Part shown: piece by piece, positions 1 to 10,228 of the stretch
How the letters are laid out: the number at the start of each line of letters is the position of its first letter
Numbering within the stretch: position 1 is the first letter of the stretch
NCBI RefSeq assembly: GCF_900590755.1
Contig: NZ_UUOC01000012.1
Coordinates: 1 to 64,000, forward strand
Reading direction: 5' to 3'
Length of the DNA stretch: 64,000 nucleotides
Source: Pseudomonas viridiflava
GTDB taxonomy: Bacteria; Pseudomonadota; Gammaproteobacteria; Pseudomonadales; Pseudomonadaceae
The notes under the pieces: model-generated
What the model was told of the DNA's origin: nothing
The model's database searches: none
Seen by the model: only the letters and a program-made list of their open reading frames with translations
Position numbers and translations under genes: made by a program

Positions 1-640
1 AGCAAAACGCTCTTGCCCCACCACTCGGCACCTCGCCTAGGCTCGGTGTACCCGACCGCAGACCTTGAACCGTGGGCCGCCGCGAAGGGCCATCCCTGGC
101 CCAGCGCGGCTAACCCGGCGTCCTGCCCCTTTTTTTAATCAAGAGCACCCCACGGTTCAAGGCCTACGTTCGGCCAGCGTGGTTTAACGGGGCGCCTAAG
201 ATCAAAAGCAGATCAAGATCAAAGGCGCGGATGTTGGGCGCTGCGTGGCTCAGGGTAGGAGCTGCCGAAGGCTGCGAAGGCGGCGGACGATTCGCAGCCT
301 TCGGCAGCTCCTACAGAAAATTGTGCACACCATCGCTTCCTGTGGACAAATTCGATGGCGCAAGCGACCAATACGGCACGTCAGGCACATACAAAAAAAC
401 AGGTCGGCTTTCAGGCCGCCTCGTGCGCTTTTGATTGTGATTTTGATCTCGGGCGCCCCATCAAACCACGCTGGCCGTAATCCGATATTGATTCGGGGGG
501 TGAACCGGCATGGATGCCGGTTTAGCCGCGCTGGGCCAGGGATGGCCCTTCGCGGCGGCCCCCCGAATCAATGTCGGATTACGGGTATGCCGAGCCTAGG
601 CGAGGGACCGAGTGGTGGGGCAAGAGCGCTTTGGTTACTT
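1..640. repeat. Large imperfect inverted repeat pair, no gene
   Basis: The first 640 bases hold two arms of one repeat in opposite orientation. Bases 75-113 are the reverse complement of 522-560, and bases about 4-46 pair with about 590-632. Shorter matching pieces lie near 140-200 and 435-480. A REP doublet sits at the centre, at 255-314. Short open frames run across the region but follow the repeat, so I call no gene. The left arm may continue beyond the window edge. This resembles dispersed non-coding repeats seen in many Pseudomonas genomes; that link is from memory. Confidence 0.75.
255..314. repeat. REP doublet, family A
   Basis: Arms GTAGGAGCTGCCGAAGGCTG and their reverse complement flank a short spacer, so the element can fold into a hairpin. 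It is the first of nine copies of this family in the window and lies at the centre of the large inverted repeat. Confidence 0.9.
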
Positions 641-746
641 TCGCGCTTTTCGAAAGTGACCCGCCGTAAGGGCGGAACCGTAATTTCAGCTCGCCGCGAT
701 AACGGATATGTACTCTGAATCTGTGCAGCGAAAGTCAGGGTTGTAG

Positions 747-1232
747 CTACTTCTCCTTCGGCACCCTAACCAACTGACTATTGGAATACAGGTCATGCCA
801 GCCGCGCTTGCGTTTGTCATACAGCGCCCACAAAAAACCCAACCCCAGACACAGCCACGAAGCAATAGACACCATAAAGCGCAGCAGCGCCTGCATCAGG
901 CTGATCCCGCTGCCATCGGCGTTCTGCACCCGGATGCCCCATACCTGCATGCCCAGGGTCTGCCCCGAGTGAGTCCAGAACTTGGCGAAGAAACCGAACA
1001 GCACCAGAAACAGAATCGCCGACAATAAAGGGTCGCCATCCAGCGATCCCGATTCCGACAACGCCTTGAGCCTGGCCTCGCCAATGAACGCCATCATCAC
1101 CAGCTTATAAATGAAGGCCGTTACCAACAGCAGCGCGAAGCACAGCAGCGCGTCGTAGCAGATGGCAGCGAGACGGCGGCCCAGACTTGCAGCGGGAAAG
1201 TCACCTTGCGGACGAAGCATATGTCTGGACAT
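747..1232 (-). CDS. RDD family membrane protein
   Basis: This 161-residue protein has the RDD-family layout. A cytoplasmic N-terminus with LGRRLAAICYD is followed by a hydrophobic segment at about 28-50, a second at about 70-85, the conserved GQTLGMQVWGIRV stretch, and a last hydrophobic segment at about 118-135 before DKRKRGWHDL. RDD proteins are small inner-membrane proteins, some linked to ion transport, but the substrate is unknown here. It lies downstream of a cold-shock gene, separated by a terminator, so it probably has its own promoter. The family call is firm and the function is open. Confidence 0.85.
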   Translation of the reverse strand: MSRHMLRPQGDFPAASLGRRLAAICYDALLCFALLLVTAFIYKLVMMAFIGEARLKALSESGSLDGDPLLSAILFLVLFGFFAKFWTHSGQTLGMQVWGIRVQNADGSGISLMQALLRFMVSIASWLCLGLGFLWALYDKRKRGWHDLYSNSQLVRVPKEK

Positions 1233-1284
1233 GGCCTTATCTCGAAACCTTAAAAAAATCCATTTTACGGAATCGCACCCATAA

Positions 1285-1316
1285 AAAAGCCCCTGATATC
1301 AATATCAGGGGCTTTT
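1285..1316 (-). terminator. Rho-independent terminator of the cold-shock gene
   Basis: A perfect 11-bp stem (GCCCCTGATAT at 1289-1299 with its complement at 1302-1312) is flanked by A-runs and T-runs on both sides. It follows the cold-shock gene stop and precedes the RDD gene. Confidence 0.9.
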
Positions 1317-1329
1317 CCTGTTCCAGGGC

Positions 1330-1542
1330 TTAGCCTTCAGCTTGAACATCGTCAGCCTGCATGCCTTTCTGGCCCTGCACTGCAACGAAGGTCACTTTCT
1401 GGCCTTCTTTGAGGCTTTTGAAGCCATTGCCTTGAATAGCGCGGAAGTGCACAAACAAGTCCGGACCGCTTTCTGGTGTGATAAAACCAAAACCTTTCTC
1501 GTCGTTAAACCACTTGACGGTACCGCTCTGACGTGTGGACAT
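1330..1542 (-). CDS. Cold-shock protein, CspA family
   Basis: This is a 70-residue single cold-shock domain. The RNP1-like KGFGFIT (about residues 16-22) and RNP2-like LFVHF (about 29-33) are intact. It is an RNA chaperone that melts mRNA structure. The open frame extends 33 codons further upstream, but I chose ATG 1542 because it matches the family N-terminus ([12 protein letters not shown]) and has an AGGGAA-type ribosome site. It differs in sequence from the second cold-shock gene at 46.2 kb. The 391-base gap upstream is consistent with the long leader typical of this family, but I identified no thermosensor. Confidence 0.95.
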   Translation of the reverse strand: MSTRQSGTVKWFNDEKGFGFITPESGPDLFVHFRAIQGNGFKSLKEGQKVTFVAVQGQKGMQADDVQAEG

Positions 1543-1933
1543 TTTCTTATTCCCTGGAACTTGAATTGATGACAGCCTCTTCCTTATGAAAGAGCGCTGG
1601 ACTGGTTGCAGGAAACAGGAACGTAGAGCGGGTTGTAGCAACGACTAGAGCTACTGACCAGGTCCAGATTCAGCGACCCATGCAAACGCAGTTGGGAAAC
1701 TCTACGCTAACTCTTGTTACAAAAACAACCCCCGCGCGAGGCCCGGCCACAGGCGGTTTTACCGTGGTTTTAAGAATATTTACTGCTGAGGTTTAATCGA
1801 TAGTTTTTAACTTTTAAACGCACTGTTCGAGTGCGCCGCGTTGACGCTTATGCCGTTGTTTAGTGCGAATAGGGAGGGTTATAGACGCGGCCGGACAATA
1901 GATGTATCGGCCGCATTTTTTTGACACTGGTTA
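1543..1933. other. Intergenic region, cold-shock leader and gcvT downstream region
   Basis: This 391-base AT-richer stretch lies between the cold-shock start and the gcvT stop. It should hold the promoter and long leader of the cold-shock gene and the end of the gcv transcript. No convincing ORF, REP doublet or strong terminator was found. Confidence 0.5.
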
Positions 1934-3058
1934 TCAACCGCGGAAGTAACGTTGTGCCACAAAAGGCATTTTTGTAACCAGCATAGGGACCTTCTTGCCG
2001 CGTACTACTGCCCATACCGGGGTATCCAGTGCAGTAAAGGCGCTATCGACATAACCCATCGCCAGCGGGCCGCCCAGACTTGGACCAAAGCCGCCACTGC
2101 AAACAGTGCCGATAGAGTTGCCGTCGGCGTCGACGATGTCTGTGCCTTCGCGCACGGGTGTGCGTTCCTGTGGCAGCAGGCCGATGCGTTTACGGGCCGG
2201 AGCCGATTGCTGTTGCGCGAAAACCTGCTCGGCACCGGGGAAGCCGCCAGCACGTGGGCCATCGGCACGACGGACTTTCGAGATCGCCCACAGCAGGCTG
2301 GCTTCGATAGGCGTGGTTTCGGTGTTCATGTCGTGGCCATACAGGCACAGACCGGCTTCCAGACGCAGGGAATCCCGAGCGCCAAGGCCAATCGGTGCGA
2401 CTTCCGGCTCAGCCAGCAGGCGACGCGCCAGGACTTCGGCCTGATCAGCCGGGACGGAAATTTCGTAGCCGTCTTCGCCGGTGTAGCCGGAGCGGCTGAC
2501 GTAGCAGTCCACGCCTAGCAGCTTGACGCTGGCGAACTGCATGAAGGTCATTTTCGCGACTTCCGGCGCCAGGCGTGCCAGCACGGTTACCGCTTGTGGG
2601 CCTTGCAGGGCGAGCAGGGCGCGCTCTTCGAACAGAGGCTGGATTTCACAGTGACCACCCAGATGCTTTTGCAGGTGGGCCAGGTCTTCGTTCTTGCAGG
2701 CGGCGTTGACCACCAGCATCAGTTGATCGTCGCCCAGATTGGCAACCATCAGGTCGTCAAGGATGCCGCCGGTTTCGTTGGTGAACATCGCGTAGCGCTG
2801 CATGCCAACGGGCAGATCGATGATATCCACAGGCACTAACGCTTCCAGCGCCTGGGCCGCATCGGCACCGGTCAGACGAATCTGGCCCATGTGCGATACG
2901 TCAAACAGCCCGGCTTTTTCACGGGTGTGCAGGTGTTCTTTCATCACGCCAGCGGGGTATTGCACAGGCATGTCGTAGCCTGCGAAAGGCACCATCTTGG
3001 CGCCGAGTTCGCGATGCAGGGCGTGGAGCGGGGTGGTGAGCAGTTGTTCGGTGGTCAT
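1934..3058 (-). CDS. gcvT: Glycine cleavage T-protein (aminomethyltransferase)
   Basis: This 374-residue protein has the GcvT folate-binding fold. FDVSHMGQIRL near residue 52, SRSGYTGEDGYEI near 208 and the C-terminal barrel all match. It transfers the methylene group from aminomethyl-lipoyl GcvH to tetrahydrofolate and releases ammonia. It is the last gene of the gcvH-gcvP-gcvT unit; the 126-base gap to gcvP holds a REP doublet. In the P. aeruginosa gcs2 operon, glyA2 and sdaA lie between gcvP and gcvT; both are absent here. The ATG start fits the family length. Confidence 0.97.
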   Translation of the reverse strand: MTTEQLLTTPLHALHRELGAKMVPFAGYDMPVQYPAGVMKEHLHTREKAGLFDVSHMGQIRLTGADAAQALEALVPVDIIDLPVGMQRYAMFTNETGGILDDLMVANLGDDQLMLVVNAACKNEDLAHLQKHLGGHCEIQPLFEERALLALQGPQAVTVLARLAPEVAKMTFMQFASVKLLGVDCYVSRSGYTGEDGYEISVPADQAEVLARRLLAEPEVAPIGLGARDSLRLEAGLCLYGHDMNTETTPIEASLLWAISKVRRADGPRAGGFPGAEQVFAQQQSAPARKRIGLLPQERTPVREGTDIVDADGNSIGTVCSGGFGPSLGGPLAMGYVDSAFTALDTPVWAVVRGKKVPMLVTKMPFVAQRYFRG

Positions 3059-3093
3059 GGTTCAATCCTTTTGAAGAGGCGGATGAAGTCCCT

Positions 3094-3165
3094 GTAGGAG
3101 CTGCCGCAGGCTGCGAAAACCTGCGAAGCAGGTTCGGCCTCTTCGCAGCCTTCGGCAGCTCCTAC
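3094..3165. repeat. REP doublet, family A, between gcvP and gcvT
   Basis: An inverted pair of family A arms with a GC-rich spacer lies inside the gcv operon, between the gcvP stop and the gcvT start. It could affect mRNA stability or relative GcvT output. Confidence 0.9.
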
Positions 3166-3184
3166 AAGGGAGTTACATGGCGGA

Positions 3185-6049
3185 TCAAGCCTCTTGATAG
3201 CTCTCGATGGACGGGCAGGCGCAGATCAGGTTGCGGTCGCCGAACACGTTGTCGACGCGACCTACCGGTGGCCAGTATTTGCCGTCGATCAACGATTCAA
3301 CCGGATACACCGCTTGCTCACGGCTGTACGGGTGGGTCCACTCGCCGACGATTTCCGCCGCGGTGTGCGGGGCGTTTTTCAGCGGGTTGTCTTCCTTGTC
3401 CAGCGAACCGTTTTCAACCGCGCGGATTTCTTCGCGGATCTTGATCATGGCGTCGCAGAAGCGATCCAGCTCTTCTTTGGATTCGCTTTCGGTCGGCTCG
3501 ATCATCAGGGTGCCAGCTACCGGGAACGACATGGTTGGCGCGTGGAAGCCGAAGTCGATCAGGCGCTTGGCCACGTCATCAACGCTGATGCCGCTGGTTT
3601 CTTTCAGCGGGCGCAGGTCGAGGATGCATTCGTGCGCCACCAGACCGCTGCTGCCGGTGTAGAGCACTGGGTAGTGTTCTTCCAGACGACGGGAGATGTA
3701 GTTGGCGTTGAGGATTGCCAGTTGCGAAGCGCGTTTGAGGCCTTCGCCGCCCATCATGCTGATGTACATCCAGGTGATTGGCAGGATGCTGGCGCTGCCG
3801 AACGGCGCTGCGCAGACCGCGCCTTCCTTGCGCTCCATCTTGGCGTGGCCCGGCAGGAACGGGGTCAGGTGCGACTTGACGCCAATCGGGCCAACGCCCG
3901 GGCCGCCACCGCCGTGTGGGATGCAGAAGGTCTTGTGCAGGTTCAAGTGCGAGACGTCGCCGCCGAACTTGCCCGGTGCGCAGAGGCCAACCATGGCGTT
4001 CATGTTGGCACCGTCGATGTAAACCTGGCCGCCGTTGTCGTGCACGATGGCGCAGATTTCGCGGATGCCTTCTTCGAACACGCCGTGGGTCGACGGGTAA
4101 GTGATCATGATCGCGGCGAGGTGATCGCGGTGTTCGATGGCCTTGGCGCGCAGGTCTTCGATGTCAACATTGCCACGAGCATCGCACGCAGTAACCACAA
4201 CACGCATGCCCGCCATGTTGGCGGTGGCCGGGTTGGTGCCGTGGGCGGACGACGGGATCAGGCAGATGTCGCGGCGCTCGTCGCCGCGGCTCTGGTGATA
4301 GGCACGAATTGCCAGCAGACCTGCGTATTCGCCCTGCGAACCGGCGTTGGGTTGCAGGGAAATCGAGTCATAACCGGTAGCGGCGCAGAGCATCGCTTCC
4401 AGTTCGTCGGTCAGTTGCTGGTAGCCAGCGCTTTGTTCAGCCGGGGCGAACGGGTGCAGGTTGCCGAATTCAGCCCAGGTCACCGGGATCATTTCGCTGG
4501 CAGCGTTGAGCTTCATGGTGCACGAGCCCAGCGGGATCATGGTGCGGTCCAGTGCCAGGTCCTTGTCGGCCAGTTTGCGCAGGTAGCGCATCAGCTCGGT
4601 TTCCGAGTGATAGCGGTTGAACACCGGGTGGCTGAGGATCGCCGATTCGCGCAACAAAGCTTGCGGCAGACGGGACTCGACGCTTTGCGCCAGGGCTGCG
4701 AAGTCCGGCAGTTGCTGACCTTCACCAGCGAAGATCGCCCACAGGGTTTCAACTGAAGCCTGGGAGGTAGTTTCGTCGAAGGACAGGCCCAGACGTTCTG
4801 CGTCGATTTCACGCAGGTTGATCTGCTGGGCGCGTGCCTTGGCGTGCAGCGCTGCGGTGTCGGCGCCAGTCTTGAGGCTCAGGCTGTCGAAGAAATATTC
4901 CTGCTCGACGTTCAGCCCCAGCTGGCTCAGGCCCTTGGCGAAGATCGCGGTCAGTTGATGTGTGCGATTGGCAATCTGCGTCAGGCCACGCGGGCCGTGG
5001 TAAACGGCGTACATGCTGGCAATGTTGGCCAGCAGCACTTGGGCGGTGCAGATGTTGCTGGTGGCTTTCTCGCGACGGATATGTTGCTCGCGGGTCTGCA
5101 TGGCCAGACGCAGCGCCTGTTTACCATGACGATCCACCGAAACACCGACCAGACGGCCCGGCATGTCGCGCTTGAACGCATCTTTAGTCGAGAAGTAAGC
5201 CGCGTGCGGGCCACCGAAACCCAGTGGTACGCCGAAACGCTGGGCGCTGCCGATGGCCACGTCGGCGCCGAACTCACCTGGCGGGGTCAGCAGGGTCAGG
5301 GCCAGAAGGTCAGCTGCAACCGCAACCAGTGCGTTGGCAGCGTGGAAGCGCTCGACCAGTTCGCGGTAGTCAAACAGGTCGCCATTGCTCGCCGGGTATT
5401 GCAGCAGCGCGCCGAAGAACGGGCTGACATCGGTCAGCTCTGCTTCGTCAGCCACCACAACGATGATCCCCAGTGGCTCAGCGCGGGTGCGCAGCACGTC
5501 CAGGGTTTGTGGGTGGCAATGGCTGGAAGCGAAGAACTGGTGGCTGCTCTTGTTCTTGCTCAGGCGTTTGCAGAAGGTCATGGCTTCGGCAGCGGCGGTG
5601 GCTTCATCGAGCAGCGAGGCGTTAGCGATCGGCAGGCCGGTCAGGTCGCTGATCAGGGTCTGGAAGTTCAGCAGCGATTCCAGACGGCCTTGGGAAATTT
5701 CTGGCTGGTAAGGCGTGTAAGCGGTGTACCAGGCCGGGTTTTCCAGGAGGTTGCGCAGGATCGGCGCTGGCGTGTGAGTGCCGTAGTAGCCCTGACCGAT
5801 GTAGGTCTTGAACAGCTGGTTCTTGCCCGCGATGGCTTTGATCGAGGCCAGTGCATCAGCTTCGCTCAGGCCTGGTTCCATGCCCAGCACGCTGGTGCCT
5901 TTGATGCTTTCCGGGATGACGCTGGCGCTCAGCGCTTCCAGGGAATCGAAGCCCAGGGTGGCGAGCATGGCCTGTTCGTCAGCGGCGCGGGGGCCGATGT
6001 GACGGGCGATGAATTCGTTGTTGGTGCTCAATTCAATACGATCAGTCAT
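3185..6049 (-). CDS. gcvP: Glycine dehydrogenase (decarboxylating), P-protein
   Basis: This 954-residue protein has the usual length of the fused homodimeric P-protein. The PLP-binding lysine lies in [16 protein letters not shown] in the C-terminal half, and the N-terminal half keeps FIARHIGPR. It decarboxylates glycine and loads aminomethyl onto the lipoyl arm of GcvH. Ten bases separate it from the gcvH stop, and GAGGAG precedes its ATG, so it is tightly coupled to gcvH. The shared dihydrolipoamide dehydrogenase (L-protein) is not in this window, as is common. Confidence 0.98.
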   Translation of the reverse strand: MTDRIELSTNNEFIARHIGPRAADEQAMLATLGFDSLEALSASVIPESIKGTSVLGMEPGLSEADALASIKAIAGKNQLFKTYIGQGYYGTHTPAPILRNLLENPAWYTAYTPYQPEISQGRLESLLNFQTLISDLTGLPIANASLLDEATAAAEAMTFCKRLSKNKSSHQFFASSHCHPQTLDVLRTRAEPLGIIVVVADEAELTDVSPFFGALLQYPASNGDLFDYRELVERFHAANALVAVAADLLALTLLTPPGEFGADVAIGSAQRFGVPLGFGGPHAAYFSTKDAFKRDMPGRLVGVSVDRHGKQALRLAMQTREQHIRREKATSNICTAQVLLANIASMYAVYHGPRGLTQIANRTHQLTAIFAKGLSQLGLNVEQEYFFDSLSLKTGADTAALHAKARAQQINLREIDAERLGLSFDETTSQASVETLWAIFAGEGQQLPDFAALAQSVESRLPQALLRESAILSHPVFNRYHSETELMRYLRKLADKDLALDRTMIPLGSCTMKLNAASEMIPVTWAEFGNLHPFAPAEQSAGYQQLTDELEAMLCAATGYDSISLQPNAGSQGEYAGLLAIRAYHQSRGDERRDICLIPSSAHGTNPATANMAGMRVVVTACDARGNVDIEDLRAKAIEHRDHLAAIMITYPSTHGVFEEGIREICAIVHDNGGQVYIDGANMNAMVGLCAPGKFGGDVSHLNLHKTFCIPHGGGGPGVGPIGVKSHLTPFLPGHAKMERKEGAVCAAPFGSASILPITWMYISMMGGEGLKRASQLAILNANYISRRLEEHYPVLYTGSSGLVAHECILDLRPLKETSGISVDDVAKRLIDFGFHAPTMSFPVAGTLMIEPTESESKEELDRFCDAMIKIREEIRAVENGSLDKEDNPLKNAPHTAAEIVGEWTHPYSREQAVYPVESLIDGKYWPPVGRVDNVFGDRNLICACPSIESYQEA

Positions 6050-6059
6050 GGTCTGCTCC

Positions 6060-6443
6060 TCAGGCTTCGGCGTTGGCTTTGATCAGGCGGTCGTAAGCGT
6101 CCTGATCCAGCAGGCCATCGATAGCGCTGGCATCTTGGGGAATAAAGCGGAAGAACCAGCCAGCGCCCAGGGCGTCTTCGTTGACCAGTTCAGGAGTGGC
6201 GTCCAGGGCCTGGTTGACTTCAACCACTTGGCCATCCAGAGGCATGTTGATGCTGCTGGCGGCTTTTACCGATTCCACCACAGAGGCCTCAGCGTGCTGA
6301 GCGTAGGTCTGCAGCTCAGGCAATTGCACGTAAACCACATCACCCAGGGACTCTTGCGCGTAAGGCGTGATGCCTACGGTGACACTGCCATCGGCTTCGG
6401 CACGCAGCCATTCGTGATCGACAGTGAATCGCAACTCGCTCAT
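6060..6443 (-). CDS. gcvH: Glycine cleavage H-protein, lipoyl carrier
   Basis: This 127-residue carrier has the lipoylation lysine at K60 in VVESVKAAS. It shuttles the aminomethyl group among P, T and L proteins. It is first in the operon, with a TAGGAG ribosome site before the ATG. About 60 bases upstream is a sigma-54-type promoter on the same strand, and beyond it a cluster of dyad boxes. This matches glycine-induced control by a TyrR-like enhancer-binding protein, known as GcsR in P. aeruginosa; no such regulator gene is in the window. Confidence 0.97.
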   Translation of the reverse strand: MSELRFTVDHEWLRAEADGSVTVGITPYAQESLGDVVYVQLPELQTYAQHAEASVVESVKAASSINMPLDGQVVEVNQALDATPELVNEDALGAGWFFRFIPQDASAIDGLLDQDAYDRLIKANAEA

Positions 6444-6504
6444 AAATACTCCTAAGGTGACTTACCGCTCGCGGCTGGCGCGTGCATATAGATGACAATC
6501 ACTT

Positions 6505-6521
6505 AGCAAATATGCGGCCAA
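6505..6521 (-). promoter_or_regulatory. Probable sigma-54 promoter of gcvHPT
   Basis: Read on the minus strand the element is TTGGCCGCATATTTGCT. The invariant GG and GC are exactly ten bases apart, as in TGGCAC-N5-TTGC promoters. Transcription would start near 6494, about 50 bases before the gcvH ATG. Confidence 0.7.
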
Positions 6522-6584
6522 TAATTTATTTATCTTGTAAATCAATGGCTTGTGAGTTCTGTGGCTGACCTTGTCGGACTGTTC

Positions 6585-6703
6585 TGTAGCGAAATCGATA
6601 CAGCTTGTATCGCGTTACAAATTCTCGATGGATCAAAGCCTTGGCGGCCGTGGAGTTACGTATTCCGTAGTGAAATCGTTACGGTGTAGTGAATTCGATA
6701 CAC
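6585..6703. promoter_or_regulatory. Cluster of dyad boxes upstream of gcvH
   Basis: Three 18-bp boxes share one pattern: TGTAGCGAAATCGATACA at 6585, CGTAGTGAAATCGTTACG at 6666 and TGTAGTGAATTCGATACA at 6685. A shorter TGTATCGCGTTACA lies at 6606. The outer four bases of each box are inverted repeats. The last two boxes are spaced 19 bp apart. Their place, 65-200 bp upstream of the sigma-54 element, suits enhancer sites for a TyrR/GcsR-like activator. Confidence 0.65.
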
Positions 6704-6708
6704 GCTCT

Positions 6709-6780
6709 GTAGGAGCTGCCGAAGGCTGCGAAATGCGGTGTGTCAGATTGACCGCCTTCGCAGCCTTCGGCAGCTCCTAC
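6709..6780. repeat. REP doublet, family A, between gcvH control region and metR
   Basis: Inverted family A arms around a spacer with TGTCAG. The element abuts the last dyad box of the gcv control region on one side and the metR stop on the other. Confidence 0.9.
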
Positions 6781-6797
6781 AGGATTTAGGCACTGCT

Positions 6798-7715
6798 CTA
6801 TCGCACCGCACTCACCCCATCCAGCGTCGAGAACGAGGTGTCCTTGGCGGTCAGCAGGAAGTCGCGCATGTACGGCGCGTCGAGCATGTCGGCGCGGACA
6901 CCGGCATAGAGTGTAGCGAACAATCCTTTTTCGCCCAGGCGCTTGCCCTTCACGTAGCCCCGCGAGCTGTATTCGTGCAGCGCCCAATGGGGCATACCGC
7001 ACACGCCACGGCCGCTGGCCACCAGTTGCATCATCATCACCGTCAGTTCTGAAGTCCGCACTTGAGCCGGTTCAATATCGGCGGGTTCGAGGAAACGGGT
7101 GAAGATGTCCAGCCGGTCGCGCTCAACCGGGTAGGTGATCAGGGTTTCCTTGATCAGATCCTCGGGCACGATGTACGGCTTGGCCGCCAGTGGATGCTGA
7201 TTGGCAACTGCCAGCATCGCCTCATAAGTGAACAGCGGCACATAAGTAATGCCCACCAGCTCCAGCGGATCAGACGTCACCACCAGATCCAGATCACCAC
7301 GCGCCAGGGCGGGCAGGGGCGCGAAGGCAAAGCCTGAGGCCAGATCCAGTTCGACCTCCGGCCAGGCATCGCGGAACTGGTCGATGGTCGGCATCAGCCA
7401 CTGAAAGCAGCTGTGACATTCGATAGCCATGTGCAAGCGTCCGGCGGTCCCGCCTGCCAGACGAGCGATGTCCCGCTCGGCGCCGCGCAGTTGCGGTAAT
7501 ACGGCATCGGCCAGTTGCAGCAGACGCAAACCGGCGCTGGTGAAGCGCACCGGCTTGGTCTTGCGCACGAATAGCTGCATGCCCATGCGCTCTTCCAGCT
7601 CCTTGAACTGGTGGGACAGCGCCGATTGTGTCAGATGCAGGCGCTCCGCCGCTTCTACAAGGCTGTCGGCTTCACGCAGGGCGTGCAGGGTTTTCAGGTG
7701 GCGTATTTCCAGCAC
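6798..7715 (-). CDS. metR: LysR-type regulator of methionine genes, MetR
   Basis: This LysR-type regulator of 305 residues has its winged HTH at about 20-40 (DSLVEAAERLHLTQSALSHQ) and a substrate-binding-like domain with AIECHSC. That stretch and VFTSDP-like LVVTSDP are closely shared with enteric MetR, which uses homocysteine as co-effector to activate met genes. I chose GTG 7715, giving VLEIRHLKTLHALR as in MetR proteins; GGAG lies eight bases upstream. An alternative start upstream adds 12 residues. It is divergent from metE, the classic target. Confidence 0.9.
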   Translation of the reverse strand: MLEIRHLKTLHALREADSLVEAAERLHLTQSALSHQFKELEERMGMQLFVRKTKPVRFTSAGLRLLQLADAVLPQLRGAERDIARLAGGTAGRLHMAIECHSCFQWLMPTIDQFRDAWPEVELDLASGFAFAPLPALARGDLDLVVTSDPLELVGITYVPLFTYEAMLAVANQHPLAAKPYIVPEDLIKETLITYPVERDRLDIFTRFLEPADIEPAQVRTSELTVMMMQLVASGRGVCGMPHWALHEYSSRGYVKGKRLGEKGLFATLYAGVRADMLDAPYMRDFLLTAKDTSFSTLDGVSAVR

Positions 7716-7758
7716 CTTGGGCGCTCCATGAATAGATTTTGTGATCAACACGAAAACA

Positions 7759-7773
7759 ATGAGTTTGTCTCAT
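7759..7773. promoter_or_regulatory. Candidate MetR operator
   Basis: ATGAGTTTGTCTCAT is a perfect 5-5-5 dyad in the metR-metE gap. It is close to the known MetR consensus TGAA-N5-TTCA, with G/C in place of A/T at the inner position. Confidence 0.55.
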
Positions 7774-7821
7774 GTTGCCTCGGCTGTCGACAATAGCGCC
7801 ATCTTTTAGAGGGGACGCATC

Positions 7822-10146
7822 ATGGCCTTGGCCCACAATCTTGGTTTTCCGCGCATCGGCGCTGATCGTGAATTGAAAAAAGCATTGGAAGCCTGCTGGA
7901 AGGGCGATCTGGATCAGGACGGCCTGCGTGAAGTCGGTCGCCAGCTGCGCGCCACTCATTGGCAACTGCAGAAAGATGCCGGTATCGACTTGCTGCCCGT
8001 GGGCGACTTCGCCTGGTATGACCAGGTGCTGAGCCATTCGCTGACGTTCGGCGTTATTCCCGAGCGCTTCAGCGGCACCCTCAATGCCCGCGGCCTGCCG
8101 ACGCTGGATACGTTGTTCGCCATGGCGCGCGGTGCTGACTCTTGCTGCAACGGTGCCCACGGCAAAGAGCAATACGCTCAGGAATTGACCAAGTGGTTTG
8201 ATACCAACTACCACTATCTGGTCCCGGAATTTACTCAGGATCAGCGCTTCCAGTTGAGCTGGGAGCAACTGTTCGAAGAGGTCGACGAAGCCCGTGCGCT
8301 GGGCCACAAGGTCAAGCCGGTGTTGATCGGCCCGCTGACTTATTTGTGGCTGGGCAAGGCCAAGGGCGACAGCTTCGACAAGCTCGACCTGCTGGAACGT
8401 TTGCTGCCGTTGTACGGGGAAATCCTCGGGCGGCTGGCGGGGCAGGGCGTGGAGTGGGTGCAGATCGACGAACCGATTCTGGGTCTGGATCTGCCACAGG
8501 ACTGGAAGAACGCCTTCGAGCGCACCTACCACAGCCTGCAATATTCGCCGCTGAAAAAACTTGTTGCGACCTACTTCTCGGGCCTTGAAGACAACCTCGG
8601 GCTGGCGGTTTCCCTGCCGGTGGACGGGTTGCACATCGACCTGGTGCGCGCACCGGATCAACTGGCGGCGGTGCTGGATCGTCTGCCAACTTATAAAGTG
8701 CTGTCCCTGGGCGTGGTCAACGGCCGTAATGTCTGGCGTTGCGATCTGGAGCAGGCGCTGGATCAACTGCGTGAAGCCCAGCAGCGTTTTGGCGACAACC
8801 TTTGGGTCGCCGGTTCCTGCTCGCTGTTGCACAGCCCGGTTGATCTGGGCCGTGAAGACCAACTCGACGCCGAGTTGAAAAGCTGGCTGGCCTTTGCGGT
8901 GCAGAAATGCGCGGAAATCTCGCTGCTGAGCACCGCCCTCAATGAGCCCGCCCTTAATGAAACCAGCAGCGCCCTGGTGCAAAGCGCTTTGAGCGCCAGC
9001 CGCGCTGTGCAGCTCAGTCGTCAGCAGTCGACGCGGATTCATCAGCCTGAGGTGCAGGCACGTCTGGCGGCCATCACAGCGCAAGACAGCCAGCGTCAGT
9101 CGGCGTTTGCCCAGCGTATCGAACAGCAGCGGTTGCGCCTGAATTTGCCGGCGTTTCCGACAACTACCATTGGCTCTTTCCCACAGACGGCGTCGATTCG
9201 TCTGGCCCGTCAGTCCTTCAAGCAGGGCAAGTTGTCGGCCAACGATTATCACGACGCCATGCGCCATGAAATCCGCCATGCGGTTCAGGTTCAGGAGCAA
9301 CTGGGGCTGGACGTACTGGTGCATGGCGAGGCGGAGCGTAACGACATGGTTGAGTACTTCGCCGAGCAGCTGGATGGTTATGCGTTTACCCGCTTTGGCT
9401 GGGTACAGAGTTATGGTTCCCGCTGTGTGAAACCGGCGGTGATCTTCGGCGACCTGAGCCGCCCGCACGCCATGACTGTGGACTGGATCAGCTATGCGCA
9501 AAGCCTCACCGACAAGCTGATGAAGGGCATGCTGACCGGCCCGGTGACCATGCTGATGTGGTCGTTCCCCCGGGATGATATTTCCCGCAAGGCCCAGGCG
9601 CAGCAACTGGCGCTGGCGATTCGTGATGAGGTGGTGGACCTGGAGCGCGCCGGGATCAGGATCGTGCAGATCGACGAAGCGGCGTTCCGTGAAGGCTTGC
9701 CCCTGCGTCGTGCGCAATGGCAGGAGTATCTGGACTGGGCGGTAGAAGCCTTCCGCCTGTGCGCCTCGGGCGTGCGGGATGAAACACAGATCCACACTCA
9801 CATGTGCTACAGCGAATTCAACGATGTGATCGAGTCCATCGCGGCCATGGATGCGGATGTGATCACCATCGAGACTTCGCGTTCGGACATGGAATTACTG
9901 GAAGCTTTCAAGGCGTTCGATTATCCGAATGACATTGGCCCCGGCGTCTACGACATCCATTCGCCACGAGTGCCGGCCACTGAAGAGATGGTCCGCTTGA
10001 TGACCAAGGCCGTGCAGCATGTCCCCGCCGAGCGTCTGTGGGTCAACCCCGACTGCGGCCTGAAAACCCGCGCCTGGCCAGAGACTGAAGCGGCGTTGGT
10101 GAATATGGTGGCGGCGGCACGGCGACTTCGTAGCCAGTTGGCCTGA
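7822..10146 (+). CDS. metE: Cobalamin-independent methionine synthase
   Basis: This 774-residue protein has the usual two-barrel MetE layout. The zinc site is visible as H and C in [11 protein letters not shown], a glutamate in the preceding barrel strands, and C in [10 protein letters not shown] near the C-terminus. It moves a methyl group from 5-methyltetrahydrofolate triglutamate to homocysteine. GAGGGGAC lies just before the ATG. It diverges from metR and is probably activated by it. The N-terminal half ([17 protein letters not shown]) is standard. Confidence 0.98.
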   Translation: MALAHNLGFPRIGADRELKKALEACWKGDLDQDGLREVGRQLRATHWQLQKDAGIDLLPVGDFAWYDQVLSHSLTFGVIPERFSGTLNARGLPTLDTLFAMARGADSCCNGAHGKEQYAQELTKWFDTNYHYLVPEFTQDQRFQLSWEQLFEEVDEARALGHKVKPVLIGPLTYLWLGKAKGDSFDKLDLLERLLPLYGEILGRLAGQGVEWVQIDEPILGLDLPQDWKNAFERTYHSLQYSPLKKLVATYFSGLEDNLGLAVSLPVDGLHIDLVRAPDQLAAVLDRLPTYKVLSLGVVNGRNVWRCDLEQALDQLREAQQRFGDNLWVAGSCSLLHSPVDLGREDQLDAELKSWLAFAVQKCAEISLLSTALNEPALNETSSALVQSALSASRAVQLSRQQSTRIHQPEVQARLAAITAQDSQRQSAFAQRIEQQRLRLNLPAFPTTTIGSFPQTASIRLARQSFKQGKLSANDYHDAMRHEIRHAVQVQEQLGLDVLVHGEAERNDMVEYFAEQLDGYAFTRFGWVQSYGSRCVKPAVIFGDLSRPHAMTVDWISYAQSLTDKLMKGMLTGPVTMLMWSFPRDDISRKAQAQQLALAIRDEVVDLERAGIRIVQIDEAAFREGLPLRRAQWQEYLDWAVEAFRLCASGVRDETQIHTHMCYSEFNDVIESIAAMDADVITIETSRSDMELLEAFKAFDYPNDIGPGVYDIHSPRVPATEEMVRLMTKAVQHVPAERLWVNPDCGLKTRAWPETEAALVNMVAAARRLRSQLA

Positions 10147-10157
10147 TGCAGAGCCCT

Positions 10158-10228
10158 GTAGGAGCTGCCGAAGGCTGCGAATGCAGTGTTTCAGAAAGAT
10201 CGCTTTCGCAGCCTTCGGCAGCTCCTAC
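10158..10228. repeat. REP doublet, family A, after metE
   Basis: Inverted family A arms lie just after the metE stop. No other terminator was seen, so this hairpin may end or protect the metE transcript. Confidence 0.9.

Noticed and set aside
245..718. A 157-codon frame in the first repeat
   Set aside because: It crosses both arms of the large inverted repeat and the REP, so it follows repeat structure, not coding.
3194..6082. Long plus-strand frames opposite gcvP
   Set aside because: They are antisense shadows of the strongly coding gcvP gene.
6444..6703. A glycine riboswitch before gcvH
   Set aside because: I could not find the tandem aptamer structure; the region fits a sigma-54 enhancer arrangement better.
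7672..9801. A 709-codon minus-strand frame opposite metE
   Set aside because: It is a mirror of the codon pattern of metE and has no recognisable domain.
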